DNA from: Sinorhizobium shofinae
GTDB lineage: Bacteria; Pseudomonadota; Alphaproteobacteria; Rhizobiales; Rhizobiaceae
Reading direction: 5' to 3'
NCBI GenBank assembly: GCA_001704765.1
Contig: MBFK01000066.1
Location: 1-64,000, forward strand
DNA length: 64,000 nt
A model generated the notes under the pieces. It ran no database searches, had not been told where the DNA came from, and saw only the letters and a list, made by a program, of their open reading frames with translations. The translations under genes were made by a program, and so were the position numbers. How positions within the stretch are numbered: the first letter of the stretch is position 1; the number at the start of each line of letters is the position of its first letter. This document shows positions 36,093-42,924 of the stretch, piece by piece.

Positions 36093-37013
36093 ATGACGAC
36101 GATCATCGACGGCAATGCCGTTGCCGCTTCAATCATCGACGCGATAAAAAGCGCAAACGCCGAGCTACAAGCCCAGACCGGCAAGAAAACCGGGCTTGCC
36201 GTCATTATCGTCGGCGACGATCCCGCAAGTCATGCCTATGTCGGCGCAAAAAGCCGCATGGCCAAGGATTGCGGTTTCTTTTCTGTCCAGCACATGCTGC
36301 CGAAGGAAACAACACAACAGGAGCTTGCCGCGCTGGTGCATGAACTGAACGGCGAGGACAGCATCCATGGAATTCTCGTGCAACTGCCCTTGCCGCAACA
36401 TCTCGACGCGGAAGCCATCATTCAGTCGATCCGGCCTGAAAAGGATGTCGATGGCCTGCATGTTGCCAACGCCGGAAAGCTGGCAACCGGCGACCTGAAG
36501 ACTGGGCTGATCTCCTGCACCCCCGCCGGCGCGATGCTATTTGTGAGCAGCGCACATGGCCGCGATCTTTCCGGCCTGAATGCATTGGTAATCGGTCGTT
36601 CCAATCTCTTCGGCAAACCGATGGCACAATTGCTGCTGAATGCCAATGCGACTGTGACGATCGCCCATTCGCGCACGAACGATCTTCCCTCCATCTGCCG
36701 CAATGCCGATATCTTGGTCGCGGCGGTTGGCCGGCCCGAAATGGTCAAGGCGGATTGGGTGAAGCCGGGAGCCACCGTCATTGATGTCGGGATCAACCGG
36801 GTTCCCGCACCGGATAAGGGCGAGAATAAGACGAAACTGGTCGGGGACGTCGCGTTCGCGGAATGCGTGCCAATCGCGTCCATCATTACACCGGTTCCGG
36901 GCGGTGTCGGACCGATGACCATCGCTATGTTGATGGCCAACAGCGCCATTGCTGCCTACAGAGCATCCAACATGAAAGTCTCCGAGCAGCTTTCGACCCT
37001 GATACTCGGGTGA
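36093..37013 (+). CDS. folD: methylenetetrahydrofolate dehydrogenase/cyclohydrolase
   Basis: 306 aa. Bifunctional: methylene-H4F to methenyl-H4F (NADP) to 10-formyl-H4F. The catalytic Tyr/Lys pair lies in [44 protein letters not shown] and [14 protein letters not shown] are family signatures. Located directly after mgdD, it oxidises the C1 unit released from N-methylglutamate, with PurU completing the route to formate. It presumably replaces MtdA/Fch of other serine-cycle methylotrophs, which are not in the window. Confidence 0.95.
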   Translation: MTTIIDGNAVAASIIDAIKSANAELQAQTGKKTGLAVIIVGDDPASHAYVGAKSRMAKDCGFFSVQHMLPKETTQQELAALVHELNGEDSIHGILVQLPLPQHLDAEAIIQSIRPEKDVDGLHVANAGKLATGDLKTGLISCTPAGAMLFVSSAHGRDLSGLNALVIGRSNLFGKPMAQLLLNANATVTIAHSRTNDLPSICRNADILVAAVGRPEMVKADWVKPGATVIDVGINRVPAPDKGENKTKLVGDVAFAECVPIASIITPVPGGVGPMTIAMLMANSAIAAYRASNMKVSEQLSTLILG

Positions 37014-37265
37014 ATGAGGTATCGCACCGCCATTCTCGCCCATAGCGCAAACGGCAAGTACACCGGCCGCGACTTCCAGCGCGGGTGATGATCGCCGTCC
37101 TAATTTCGCGCCGCCGAACCGGATCGGGCGAGATGGAGTCAACGCAATCAATCCGAAAAGCCGAACGGGGCATCAGTCCTCCGATAGTCATCGGGCGATA
37201 TATGACGCCCGATCGGCTGCTCCGACCGAGATCTGCAAGTCGTCCGATGACGGAGACGACAGGTG

Positions 37266-37341
37266 ATCGGAGTCGACAGGATTCGAGCCTGCGACCTCCA
37301 GCTTATGAGGCTGGCGAGCTACCGGGCTGCTCTACTCCGAC
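37266..37341 (-). tRNA. tRNA-Met (CAT), initiator-like but aberrant
   Basis: The minus strand gives an initiator-type D-arm (GAGCAGCCCGGTAGCTC), an anticodon arm CCAGC-CTCATAA-GCTGG with anticodon CAT, and T-loop CTCGAAT. The acceptor GTCGGAG pairs with CTCCGAT only if three extra bases (CGA) are accepted after the T-stem, giving an elongated, bulged T-arm. The GGG/CCC anticodon-stem hallmark of initiators is missing, and no CCA is encoded. It may be a specialised or degenerating tRNA gene. Confidence 0.7.
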
Positions 37342-37375
37342 GTGAAGGACTGCCATGCTCCGCGGTCTCTGCAAC

Positions 37376-37519
37376 ATGGCTGAAAATAATTACGAACCGC
37401 GCAAGAACAATACGGGAACGAAAGGCGCGCTCTACTACCGCTGGGCTAGGAACAGCAAGATAACCAAACGGAATGATTGTAATCCCGATGGGTTACAGCG
37501 CAGCGAGAGGTTTCCATAA
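37376..37519 (+). CDS. possible small protein, 47 aa
   Basis: ATG frame reading MAENNYEPRKNNTGTKGALY then YRWARNSKITKRND, ending SERFP. Basic and soluble. The ribosome-binding site is weak, but an intrinsic terminator begins 7 bases after the stop, which supports a real transcript end. No family recognised; possibly phage-derived. Confidence 0.4.
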   Translation: MAENNYEPRKNNTGTKGALYYRWARNSKITKRNDCNPDGLQRSERFP

Positions 37520-37525
37520 AAAGCA

Positions 37526-37562
37526 AAGCCGCCCGGTGACAAATCGGGCGGCTTCATTTTTA
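37526..37562 (+). terminator. rho-independent terminator
   Basis: A 10-bp perfect stem AAGCCGCCCG / CGGGCGGCTT with a 9-base loop, followed by CATTTTTAC. Ends the transcript of the 47-aa ORF on the plus strand. Confidence 0.75.
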
Positions 37563-37640
37563 CACGGTTTTCGTGCTTTTCTTCTTAACGAAAGCACGGT
37601 TTTCGTGCATAAAGAATTCACCGAAGCAATCAAGCTTCGG
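37563..37640 (+). other. repeated CACGGTTTTCGTGC hairpins
   Basis: CACGGTTTTCGTGC occurs twice, 30 bases apart, each able to fold as CACG-loop-CGTG. The segment between can instead pair GTGCTTTTC with GAAAGCAC, giving mutually exclusive structures. A third stem, CCGAAGC-N6-GCTTCGG, follows at 37621-37640. This looks like a structured leader before the 20-aa ORF. Confidence 0.5.
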
Positions 37641-37658
37641 CAGGACAAGGAGCAACCC

Positions 37659-37721
37659 ATGAGCCTCAAGCTCAGCTTCCAAGTCCGGATCGGGCCGGTG
37701 GAGATTAACCCTCTCCATTAG
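37659..37721 (+). CDS. 20-aa peptide, possible leader
   Basis: MSLKLSFQVRIGPVEINPLH with a strong ribosome-binding site (AAGGAG, 6-base spacing). It lies between structured segments and an HTH gene 69 bp downstream. A leader-peptide or small-protein role is inference. It could also be chance, but the ribosome-binding site is better than that of its neighbours. Confidence 0.4.
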   Translation: MSLKLSFQVRIGPVEINPLH

Positions 37722-37734
37722 CCGGTAACTCCAG

Positions 37735-37767
37735 GGACCGGAGGGAGGTGCAACTCTCTCCGGTTCC
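37735..37767 (+). other. hairpin upstream of the HTH gene
   Basis: GGACCGGAGGGAG pairs with CTCTCTCCGGTTCC around a short loop, with one mismatch and a bulge. No T-run. It includes purine-rich sequence able to mimic a ribosome-binding site. Probably part of the leader between the 20-aa ORF and the HTH gene. Confidence 0.45.
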
Positions 37768-37790
37768 AAGGAATGTAGCAAAGACGCGGG

Positions 37791-38111
37791 GTGACTTCAA
37801 TGGAACGACCTTCCAACGAACTTTGGCTCTTGCGTGCCCACTCCGGCCTGTCCCAAGCCGAGTTTGCCGCGGCAATGGGCGTGCCATTTCGGACGTTCCA
37901 GGATCTAGAAAGCGGAAAGTCCGCCCTCCGGCCGGTGCATTTGCAGGCCGCGCGCATGGCGCTCGTCCAGCTGCAGACGATGCACCCTGATCAAGTGTTC
38001 ATCCCCATGCCGATAAAGGACTTCATCCGGCACACGGCCGAGCAGCACAACAAAGATATGTCGCTAACTAGCTGGGATCAGGCAAAATTCGGCCAAGGCG
38101 GGGAGCGGTGA
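37791..38111 (+). CDS. XRE-type HTH protein, 106 aa
   Basis: Starts at a GTG (37791) or an ATG three codons later. HTH at about residues 8-45 (LWLLRAHSGLSQAEFAAAMG, then PFRTFQDLESGKSAL), the Cro/C1-type scaffold. The C-terminal half is uncharacterised. Phage- or plasmid-type small regulators look like this; it lies in the accessory stretch after folD. Regulated genes are unknown. Confidence 0.65.
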   Translation: MTSMERPSNELWLLRAHSGLSQAEFAAAMGVPFRTFQDLESGKSALRPVHLQAARMALVQLQTMHPDQVFIPMPIKDFIRHTAEQHNKDMSLTSWDQAKFGQGGER

Positions 38112-38162
38112 AATTCTCCCCTGAGGTCCGGCGAGTATCCCCTCTAATCGAGATCCGTGCCG

Positions 38163-38206
38163 AGACAGGATTCAAAGAGGCTGGCGAGCTACCGTGCTAC
38201 GTGAAA
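38163..38206 (-). pseudogene. degenerate fragment of the tRNA-Met gene
   Basis: Segments identical or nearly identical to the tRNA-Met locus in the same order: GACAGGATTC, then GAGGCTGGCGAGCTACCG, then GTGAA. The anticodon-loop/T-stem part and the acceptor region are deleted. A scar of duplication or of an abortive integration at the tRNA. Confidence 0.55.
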
Positions 38207-38328
38207 CTGCGGAGGCAAGTCTCAGCTGCGCTCTTGCCTTTGACCAACGCTTGCGCGAACCTCAAATGCCGTGCGCGTCCGCTGGTGTGCTATTCTCATT
38301 GAACCGCTACATTAGAGAGGACGAACCC

Positions 38329-38517
38329 ATGTGGCTCAAATTGCACGACAACAATGGACCGATCTTCATCAACATGGACACTGTTACGCACTTCCAACGG
38401 ATAGAAGGGCAGCGGCGCACCACTCTTTTCACCTTCGCGTCCAATAGCGGGACCTGCGTTACGCTCCAGGTTCACGAGTCACCCGACGAGATCATGGAAA
38501 TGCTTTGGGACGAATAA
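38329..38517 (+). CDS. small FlbD-like protein, 62 aa
   Basis: From the ATG at 38329 with GAGAGG upstream. Sequence WLKLHDNNGPIFINMDTVTH followed by TLFTFASNSGTCVTLQVHES has the beta-rich pattern of FlbD-like and other small rhizobial proteins (aliphatic-Asn-x-Asp strand, V-x-ES end). Function unknown; the likeness is by eye. Isolated gene in the accessory region. Confidence 0.55.
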   Translation: MWLKLHDNNGPIFINMDTVTHFQRIEGQRRTTLFTFASNSGTCVTLQVHESPDEIMEMLWDE

Positions 38518-38526
38518 CGCATGTTG

Positions 38527-38674
38527 GTCAGCTGTCGTTGAGAGCATTGCCTCCAATTGCTCAATTCAAGCGGAAGCACAGCTGACCGATGAGCAGGCTC
38601 GCAAGATTATCAAGGAAGCCGGCAACTCACGCGAGAAGGCGAATGCCTTGGCCGAAAAGGTAAAGAAGGCCTGA
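38527..38674 (+). pseudogene. C-terminal gene fragment
   Basis: A frame without start codon ends LTDEQARKIIKEAGNSREKA then NALAEKVKKA. Its helical composition looks protein-coding. The 5' part is missing. No family recognised. Confidence 0.3.
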
Positions 38675-38840
38675 GGCCGTTGCCTCGGAATGGTTACCGG
38701 GTCTTTCGTGGTTAAGAGCCACGCGGCTTACCAGTTGCGATCTGGCTGCGTTAAGGCAAAATTTACCACGACGAGCGGCGGCGAAATACCTCCCTGCTCC
38801 CTGCCCTGTTTTGCGCACATTCACCTCATCAAGATGCGGG

Positions 38841-38972
38841 ATGGATAAGGCAGGCCTCACATTTATGGCGCTTATACTCGTCCTCGTCGCCCTAGTGATG
38901 AGCATCCTAGCAGTCGATCGAACAGTAATAGAAGTGCCGCGGAATACGCCGGCACTGGTTTCCACCAATTAG
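38841..38972 (+). CDS. possible single-span membrane peptide, 43 aa
   Basis: MDKAGLTFMALILVLVALVM then SILAVDRTVIEVP; one clear transmembrane helix and a short polar tail. Ribosome-binding site weak. The ORF at 39061 starts with a similar single helix (VLLAIVASVISILAF), so the two may be diverged relatives. Function unknown. Confidence 0.4.
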   Translation: MDKAGLTFMALILVLVALVMSILAVDRTVIEVPRNTPALVSTN

Positions 38973-39060
38973 GTTCAGCCGCTAATGTGGCGACCGTCGT
39001 GCTGGAACAACGAAGTGTCCGCGCGAGTTGCTACCGTGGCAACGAACCCGGGGAACCTTC

Positions 39061-39264
39061 ATGCGTCTCGTCCTGTTAGCTATAGTCGCCTCAGTGATCA
39101 GCATACTCGCCTTCAAATATGCTAATAATTCGTTGGGGAATGCACCTATCGCTGCAACAGCCGAAGAACTTCCGAAGATTAGCGGGCGATCAGGATTCCA
39201 AAAGCGTCGACTACGTTGCTCGCATCGTTACGAACGTTCGCGGCTCTCTCCGAGGAGGACACCG
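39061..39264 (+). pseudogene. frameshifted small membrane protein
   Basis: Begins MRLVLLAIVASVISILAFKY, one membrane helix, then reads in frame into the acyl carrier protein. From about 39190 the other frame (GDQDSKSVDYVARIVTNVRG) looks more protein-like and ends inside the ACP start, suggesting a one-base indel in the original gene. The fused reading (ACP with an N-terminal membrane anchor) is the alternative. Confidence 0.35.
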
Positions 39265-39519
39265 ATGGAAAACCCAATAGCCGGCGTTGCTGACCGTGTG
39301 AAGAAAATCATCATTGAGCAGTTGGGGGTAGAAGCTTCCGACGTTGTGGAGGACGCTTCCATTGTCGACGACCTGGGCGCCGACTCTCTCGAAGTCGCTC
39401 AAATCGTGCTGCTGATGGAAGAAGAGTTCGGTATCGATATCCCGGACGAACCGGCTGACACACTTGTTACGGTTGGAGATGCAATTAACTTCGTTATCGC
39501 GTCGAAAGCTAAGACCTGA
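39265..39519 (+). CDS. acyl carrier protein, stand-alone
   Basis: 84 aa from the ATG at 39265, with GAGGAGGA six bases upstream. Phosphopantetheine Ser in DDLGADSLEVAQIVLLME, followed by EEEFGIDIPDEPADTLVTVG as in AcpP-type carriers. Not linked to fab genes, so it is a specialised carrier (rhizobia have several) or a phage/island passenger. Partner synthase unknown. An in-frame upstream extension could add a membrane helix. Confidence 0.8.
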   Translation: MENPIAGVADRVKKIIIEQLGVEASDVVEDASIVDDLGADSLEVAQIVLLMEEEFGIDIPDEPADTLVTVGDAINFVIASKAKT

Positions 39520-39609
39520 TCGCAAACGTCGACTTTAATTTTGGACGCATTTCTTCTACGCGCCGAGTGTGAACTTTCGGCAGCGGTCCGGCGAGCCAAC
39601 GTGATCTCT

Positions 39610-40000
39610 TCACGCGTCTCGTTCTTCTTCTGCGATGTCGCCTGATGGCTCCGGCAATAGCGCCGTCGTTTCCGCCGCGCAGAATGGGAACGGGCCGCCG
39701 TTGTTGATCGGCCAGCAGCATTCGCCGCGTGGCAACTCGTGCAGCAGTTTCGAATGCAGAAGCCTATCGGCGTCGTATGCCGTCGGCTGGTTCGTGGCGT
39801 CAGCGTGGAGCTCCGGCGTTGCCGTCTTTGCGCGCCGTGCCTGGCGGCGCCTTAGCCTGGGCCGACTTCAGCGCCTCCCTTCCAGGGAATAAATTTCGAT
39901 TACGATAGGCAATGCCGACGACGACATTGCGGCTCACGCCGACCACTTTGGCGATCTTAGAGGCGGCGGCGAGCCAGTGGGCCTCAGGGGAAATCATCAA
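39610..40000 (-). pseudogene. GcrA-family regulator, frameshifted
   Basis: The N-terminal part reads AAASKIAKVVGVSRNVVVGI then YRNRNLFPG, the HTH of GcrA-like cell-cycle regulators. In another frame, after about 39830, it continues to GECCWPINNGGPFPFCAAE, matching the Cys-rich CxWPI...FC end of that family. One frameshift separates the halves, and the usual N-terminal SWT start is missing. A decayed accessory copy, not the essential gcrA. Confidence 0.45.
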
Positions 40001-40010
40001 GGAGATTTGG

Positions 40011-40515
40011 GGAACGAGTTGCCGGCCGATCTAACGACGTCGGACGCGCAGGCGGCGATTGACGAGTTCGGCGAGACGCCAGCCAAGGCCAACCAGTTCC
40101 GCGCCTATCTTTCTCGTCTGATGGCTTAGGGAATCCCGCGCAGGTATTGCACGACCAATGTCGTTGAGCACACGGAGAAGATCCCCGGCGGTGAGCCTTG
40201 GGTACCGGGGCCGAACTGGGCTTTCGAAATCCTCTTCGAGCACGCGCCCCTTCCACATGCAGATGATTGCCCTATCGGCCTTGTCGGATTGCTTGCGTAC
40301 TTTGCAGTCTCGAGGCTCATTGGCGGTGGTCGACCGACTAATTTTAGGGCCAAATCAGCAGTCGAACGCCAATTCAGAAACGTCTTTGCCATCATGGATG
40401 AAGGCCGCCGACAGTCTTTGATCCGTTACTACATGGAGAAGTACACGAATGTGGTCGCGAGGAAGCCATGCGTCGGGCGGTCGATGAGCGCCAACGCGAC
40501 TCCAACAGATGGTAA
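40011..40515 (+). pseudogene. interrupted hypothetical gene
   Basis: One frame reads ELPADLTTSDAQAAIDEFGE to YLSRLMA, meets TAG at 40127, then stays open and protein-like (KIPGGEPWVPGPNWAFEILF, SAVERQFRNVFAIMDEGRRQ). After about 40450 the other frame (REEAMRRAVDERQRDSNRW) looks coding to 40515. Best read as a gene broken by a nonsense codon and a frameshift. No family known; no start codon directly after the TAG. Confidence 0.35.
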
Positions 40516-40525
40516 GTGGGCAACA

Positions 40526-40548
40526 AAAAAGCCGGGTAAACCCGACCT
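40526..40548 (-). terminator. weak rho-independent terminator, minus strand
   Basis: On the minus strand CGGGT-TT-ACCCG is followed by GCTTTTTTG. A short stem with a good T-run. It could end a minus-strand transcript, but no clear minus-strand gene is just upstream. Confidence 0.4.
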
Positions 40549-40597
40549 TCCGAGAACCGGTAGCGGGTGGTTCCTCCGATGAGCCTTTTAAAACCCG

Positions 40598-41035
40598 TTG
40601 GAGATACCGCAAATCAAGCTTTGTCGTCGCTTGACGCGGGCCAGACGCTACCGGCAAAAGGTATTATACTCCTCCCCTAGCTCATTGCCAAATCCTTTGA
40701 GCGCATTTGCGCCAGACTCGGAGATTGGCCGCTATCCGCTTCATTTCCTGCGCGTGTGGAAAGAACTCCAAGAGCCACGACGGCCGACCGTCATGATGGG
40801 ACAGATCGGAGCGAGTGGTGTCTATGCGATCTTTGACGGCTTTGAAGCTCCTGAACTTTTCCGCGTCACGCCCGAGTTTGGCAAGGGTCTGCGCCTCTTC
40901 AGAGACAACAGGCATTATCAGGAATACGTGCTGAGCCTCGAAAAATTCGAGGAGGTTGTCGTCGCCTACATGATCGCCGAGATCAAGGTGAAGGACGAGC
41001 GCTTTCTCAGGAAGGCAATGGAGAGCCAGTCATGA
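40598..41035 (+). CDS. hypothetical protein, up to 145 aa
   Basis: Coding character is clear from about 40684 on (NPLSAFAPDSEIGRYPLHFL, ASGVYAIFDGFEAPELFRVT, EKFEEVVVAYMIAEIKVKDE). The first 28 codons, from a TTG, look non-coding, so the true start is probably internal. Its stop overlaps the next ORF start by 4 bases (ATGA at 41032), making a two-gene unit. Not recognised; accessory-type. Confidence 0.5.
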   Translation: MEIPQIKLCRRLTRARRYRQKVLYSSPSSLPNPLSAFAPDSEIGRYPLHFLRVWKELQEPRRPTVMMGQIGASGVYAIFDGFEAPELFRVTPEFGKGLRLFRDNRHYQEYVLSLEKFEEVVVAYMIAEIKVKDERFLRKAMESQS

Positions 41036-41337
41036 CCGATCTTCCGACCATCCAGGCCCTGATCAACGCTCACAAGGCTGCTGAGGACCGCTGGAATGCC
41101 CTACCAGACGAGGTCTGGCCCGAGGATGATCAGGAGATGGAAGCGGCAGGCGAGTTAGTCAGCAGAACAGCCGCAGCGTTGTGCGCGTATCGCCCGACGA
41201 CGCTCGAGGGTGTCCACCTCAAGGCAGGATACATGATGACCTGCAGTGACTTCGTGGGCGGCGAAGGTGGCGAACCCGAATTCACCCATGCGCAATTGGT
41301 CAGCGGCTTCCTGCCAGTTGGGGCTGAGCGAAGTTGA
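41032..41337 (+). CDS. hypothetical protein, 101 aa
   Basis: MTDLPTIQALINAHKAAEDR, then an acidic stretch (WPEDDQEME) and a second half with LVSRTAAALCAYRPTTLEGV. Soluble, helical, acidic. Translationally coupled to the preceding ORF. Similar-looking small proteins occur in rhizobial phage and plasmid regions; no function known. Last gene before the left boundary of the island. Confidence 0.6.
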   Translation: MTDLPTIQALINAHKAAEDRWNALPDEVWPEDDQEMEAAGELVSRTAAALCAYRPTTLEGVHLKAGYMMTCSDFVGGEGGEPEFTHAQLVSGFLPVGAERS

Positions 41338-41412
41338 TCACTGGTTACCCCAATTGTTACCCTGACGCAAAATCGCATCATACATGAGGTTCCGGCAGTA
41401 AGCCTCTGAAAA

Positions 41413-41462
41413 GATTGGTGGGTGATCACGGGCTCGAATCGTGGACCCGCTGATTAAGAGTC
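41413..41462. repeat. attL: copy of the tRNA-Lys 3' half
   Basis: 50 bp identical but for one base (T at 41440) to 55583-55632, the 3' half of tRNA-Lys from the anticodon loop through the encoded CCA. Six more bases match on the outer side with one mismatch. Direct orientation with respect to the intact tRNA, 14,170 bp apart: the product of site-specific integration into a tRNA gene. Confidence 0.85.
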
Positions 41463-41545
41463 GGAAAAATTCCACTTACACGCGTGTAAATGCGCGCAAT
41501 TCCGCTATTGCGCAACGCTATGATTTACCTTTAAAATTTAGTCTT

Positions 41546-41601
41546 GTTAGCTGGTTGTTAGCCGGTGTTCATGCCCATTTTTTGTTAGCCAGAAGTTAGC
41601 C
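41546..41601. repeat. left arm-type sites, two GTTAGCY pairs
   Basis: GTTAGCT at 41546 and GTTAGCC at 41557, then GTTAGCC at 41584 and 41595. Each pair is spaced 11 bp (start to start). The same arrangement recurs at the right end. The spacing of one helical turn and the location suggest recombinase arm-binding sites. The rest of 41463-41793 holds no gene. Confidence 0.55.
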
Positions 41602-41793
41602 GGGCTTGCCGATGCGCGACTTTCCCGTGAACTCACTGGTCTTGCTCGATGTTAAAGATCGCGGGGTAGCCGGTGACGCCTAGGATTTCCAGATACTAGG
41701 CTCGCCCGTGGCGATCTAGCTTCGGGCAACTTCGGTTCCGCTACTGGAACGCCAACAGGGTTCCTCCTTCCCAGCGGGGCCGCTGATGGCCAT

Positions 41794-42924
41794 TCAACTC
41801 GCCGCTCTCATTATCGGGCTGGCCTGCTGCACCGCCCGGTTCGGCGCGCCAGCCTTCTGGAACTGGTCGCGAAGATTTGCCCCGTCGATGCCGCCAGCAG
41901 CGCCGATGACCACGATCTGCGTACGCGGTGCCCGCCCGCCCCATTCATCTTGCAAGGAGAGGTCAACGCGCTTGCCGACCACCTGAAGCACCGCCCGCCG
42001 CGTCGGAGCGTCCGACGAATAAATCACGCCCTTGGCGCGATAGATGGTCGCCGGCAACTTCCGAGCTGTCTCTCGCAGCGCTTCCAACGAAAGCGGCTGA
42101 TCGGTCTCGTAACTCCAGGTACCGAAGGCCTGGGAGTGATCGTGCCGATGGTCGTGAAGGTGATGCCCGCAAGCAGGATCGTCGCAGTCGAGAGAATGAT
42201 TGGAATGGTCATTTAGAGGTGTGCCATCGAGCCGGGAGGGATCGAACCGGCCGACCGACAATAGGATTTCTAGAGGCACATTTCCGTCAGATGCCTCGAC
42301 GAGACGATAGCGGTAAAACCGGTCGTCGAGCCATGACTTGATCCGCTCGATCTCCTCCCGCGTGACAAGATCGACCTTATTGAGGATGAGCATGTCTGCG
42401 AAGGCCACCTGCCGGAGCTTCAGTTCCATCATCTCCGGTGCAGCGAATACCTGCTCGGCGTCCAAGACGCACATGATGCTGTCCAACCTGATGCGGTCCC
42501 GCATCTCTTCGTCCATGAAGGTGAGTGCGATGCCAGACGGGTCGGCCACTCCGCTGGCCTCAAGCAGGATGTATTCGGGCCGCTCGGGACGCGCTATCAC
42601 CTGCATCACCGCAGCGACCAGATCCTCACGGACGTTGCAGCAGACACAGCCATTGGCGAGGTTGATGATGTCGCCGCCGTTTTCGACTCCGACAACGAGT
42701 TCGGCGTCAATGTTGATCGAGCCAAAGTCATTGACCAATACAGCGACCCGAAGGCCGTGACCGCCCGTTAGAATGCGATTCAGCAGCGTCGTCTTGCCCG
42801 CGCCGAGAAAACCGGTGAGGACGGTCAACGGCACCGCTTGCGCGGCAGATTGCTGGGCAGGGGCGCAAAACAACCTTGTTTCAGAATTGCCGGGTGGGAC
42901 GGTTATATCGTAGTCCGTAGCCAC
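41794..42924 (-). CDS. COG0523 (CobW/P47K) GTPase metallochaperone
   Basis: 376 aa, GTG start at 42924 sharing one base with the stop of the upstream metallo-hydrolase gene (TAGTG). G3E GTPase signatures: Walker A GFLGAGKTTLLN, the metal-binding NGCVCCNVRED, LLEASGVADPSG and ILNKVDLV. A His/Asp-rich loop (CDDPACGHHLHDHRHDHS) at about residues 250-270 can bind Zn, Ni or Co. The C-terminal CobW_C domain is followed by a longer tail. Probably delivers a metal to the coupled hydrolase or another island protein; metal unknown. Cytosolic. Confidence 0.88.
   Translation of the reverse strand: MATDYDITVPPGNSETRLFCAPAQQSAAQAVPLTVLTGFLGAGKTTLLNRILTGGHGLRVAVLVNDFGSINIDAELVVGVENGGDIINLANGCVCCNVREDLVAAVMQVIARPERPEYILLEASGVADPSGIALTFMDEEMRDRIRLDSIMCVLDAEQVFAAPEMMELKLRQVAFADMLILNKVDLVTREEIERIKSWLDDRFYRYRLVEASDGNVPLEILLSVGRFDPSRLDGTPLNDHSNHSLDCDDPACGHHLHDHRHDHSQAFGTWSYETDQPLSLEALRETARKLPATIYRAKGVIYSSDAPTRRAVLQVVGKRVDLSLQDEWGGRAPRTQIVVIGAAGGIDGANLRDQFQKAGAPNRAVQQASPIMRAAS

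Noticed and set aside
41413..41462. A second tRNA-Lys gene at the left boundary
   Set aside because: Only the 3' half is present; the D-arm and 5' acceptor are missing, so it is an attachment-site copy.
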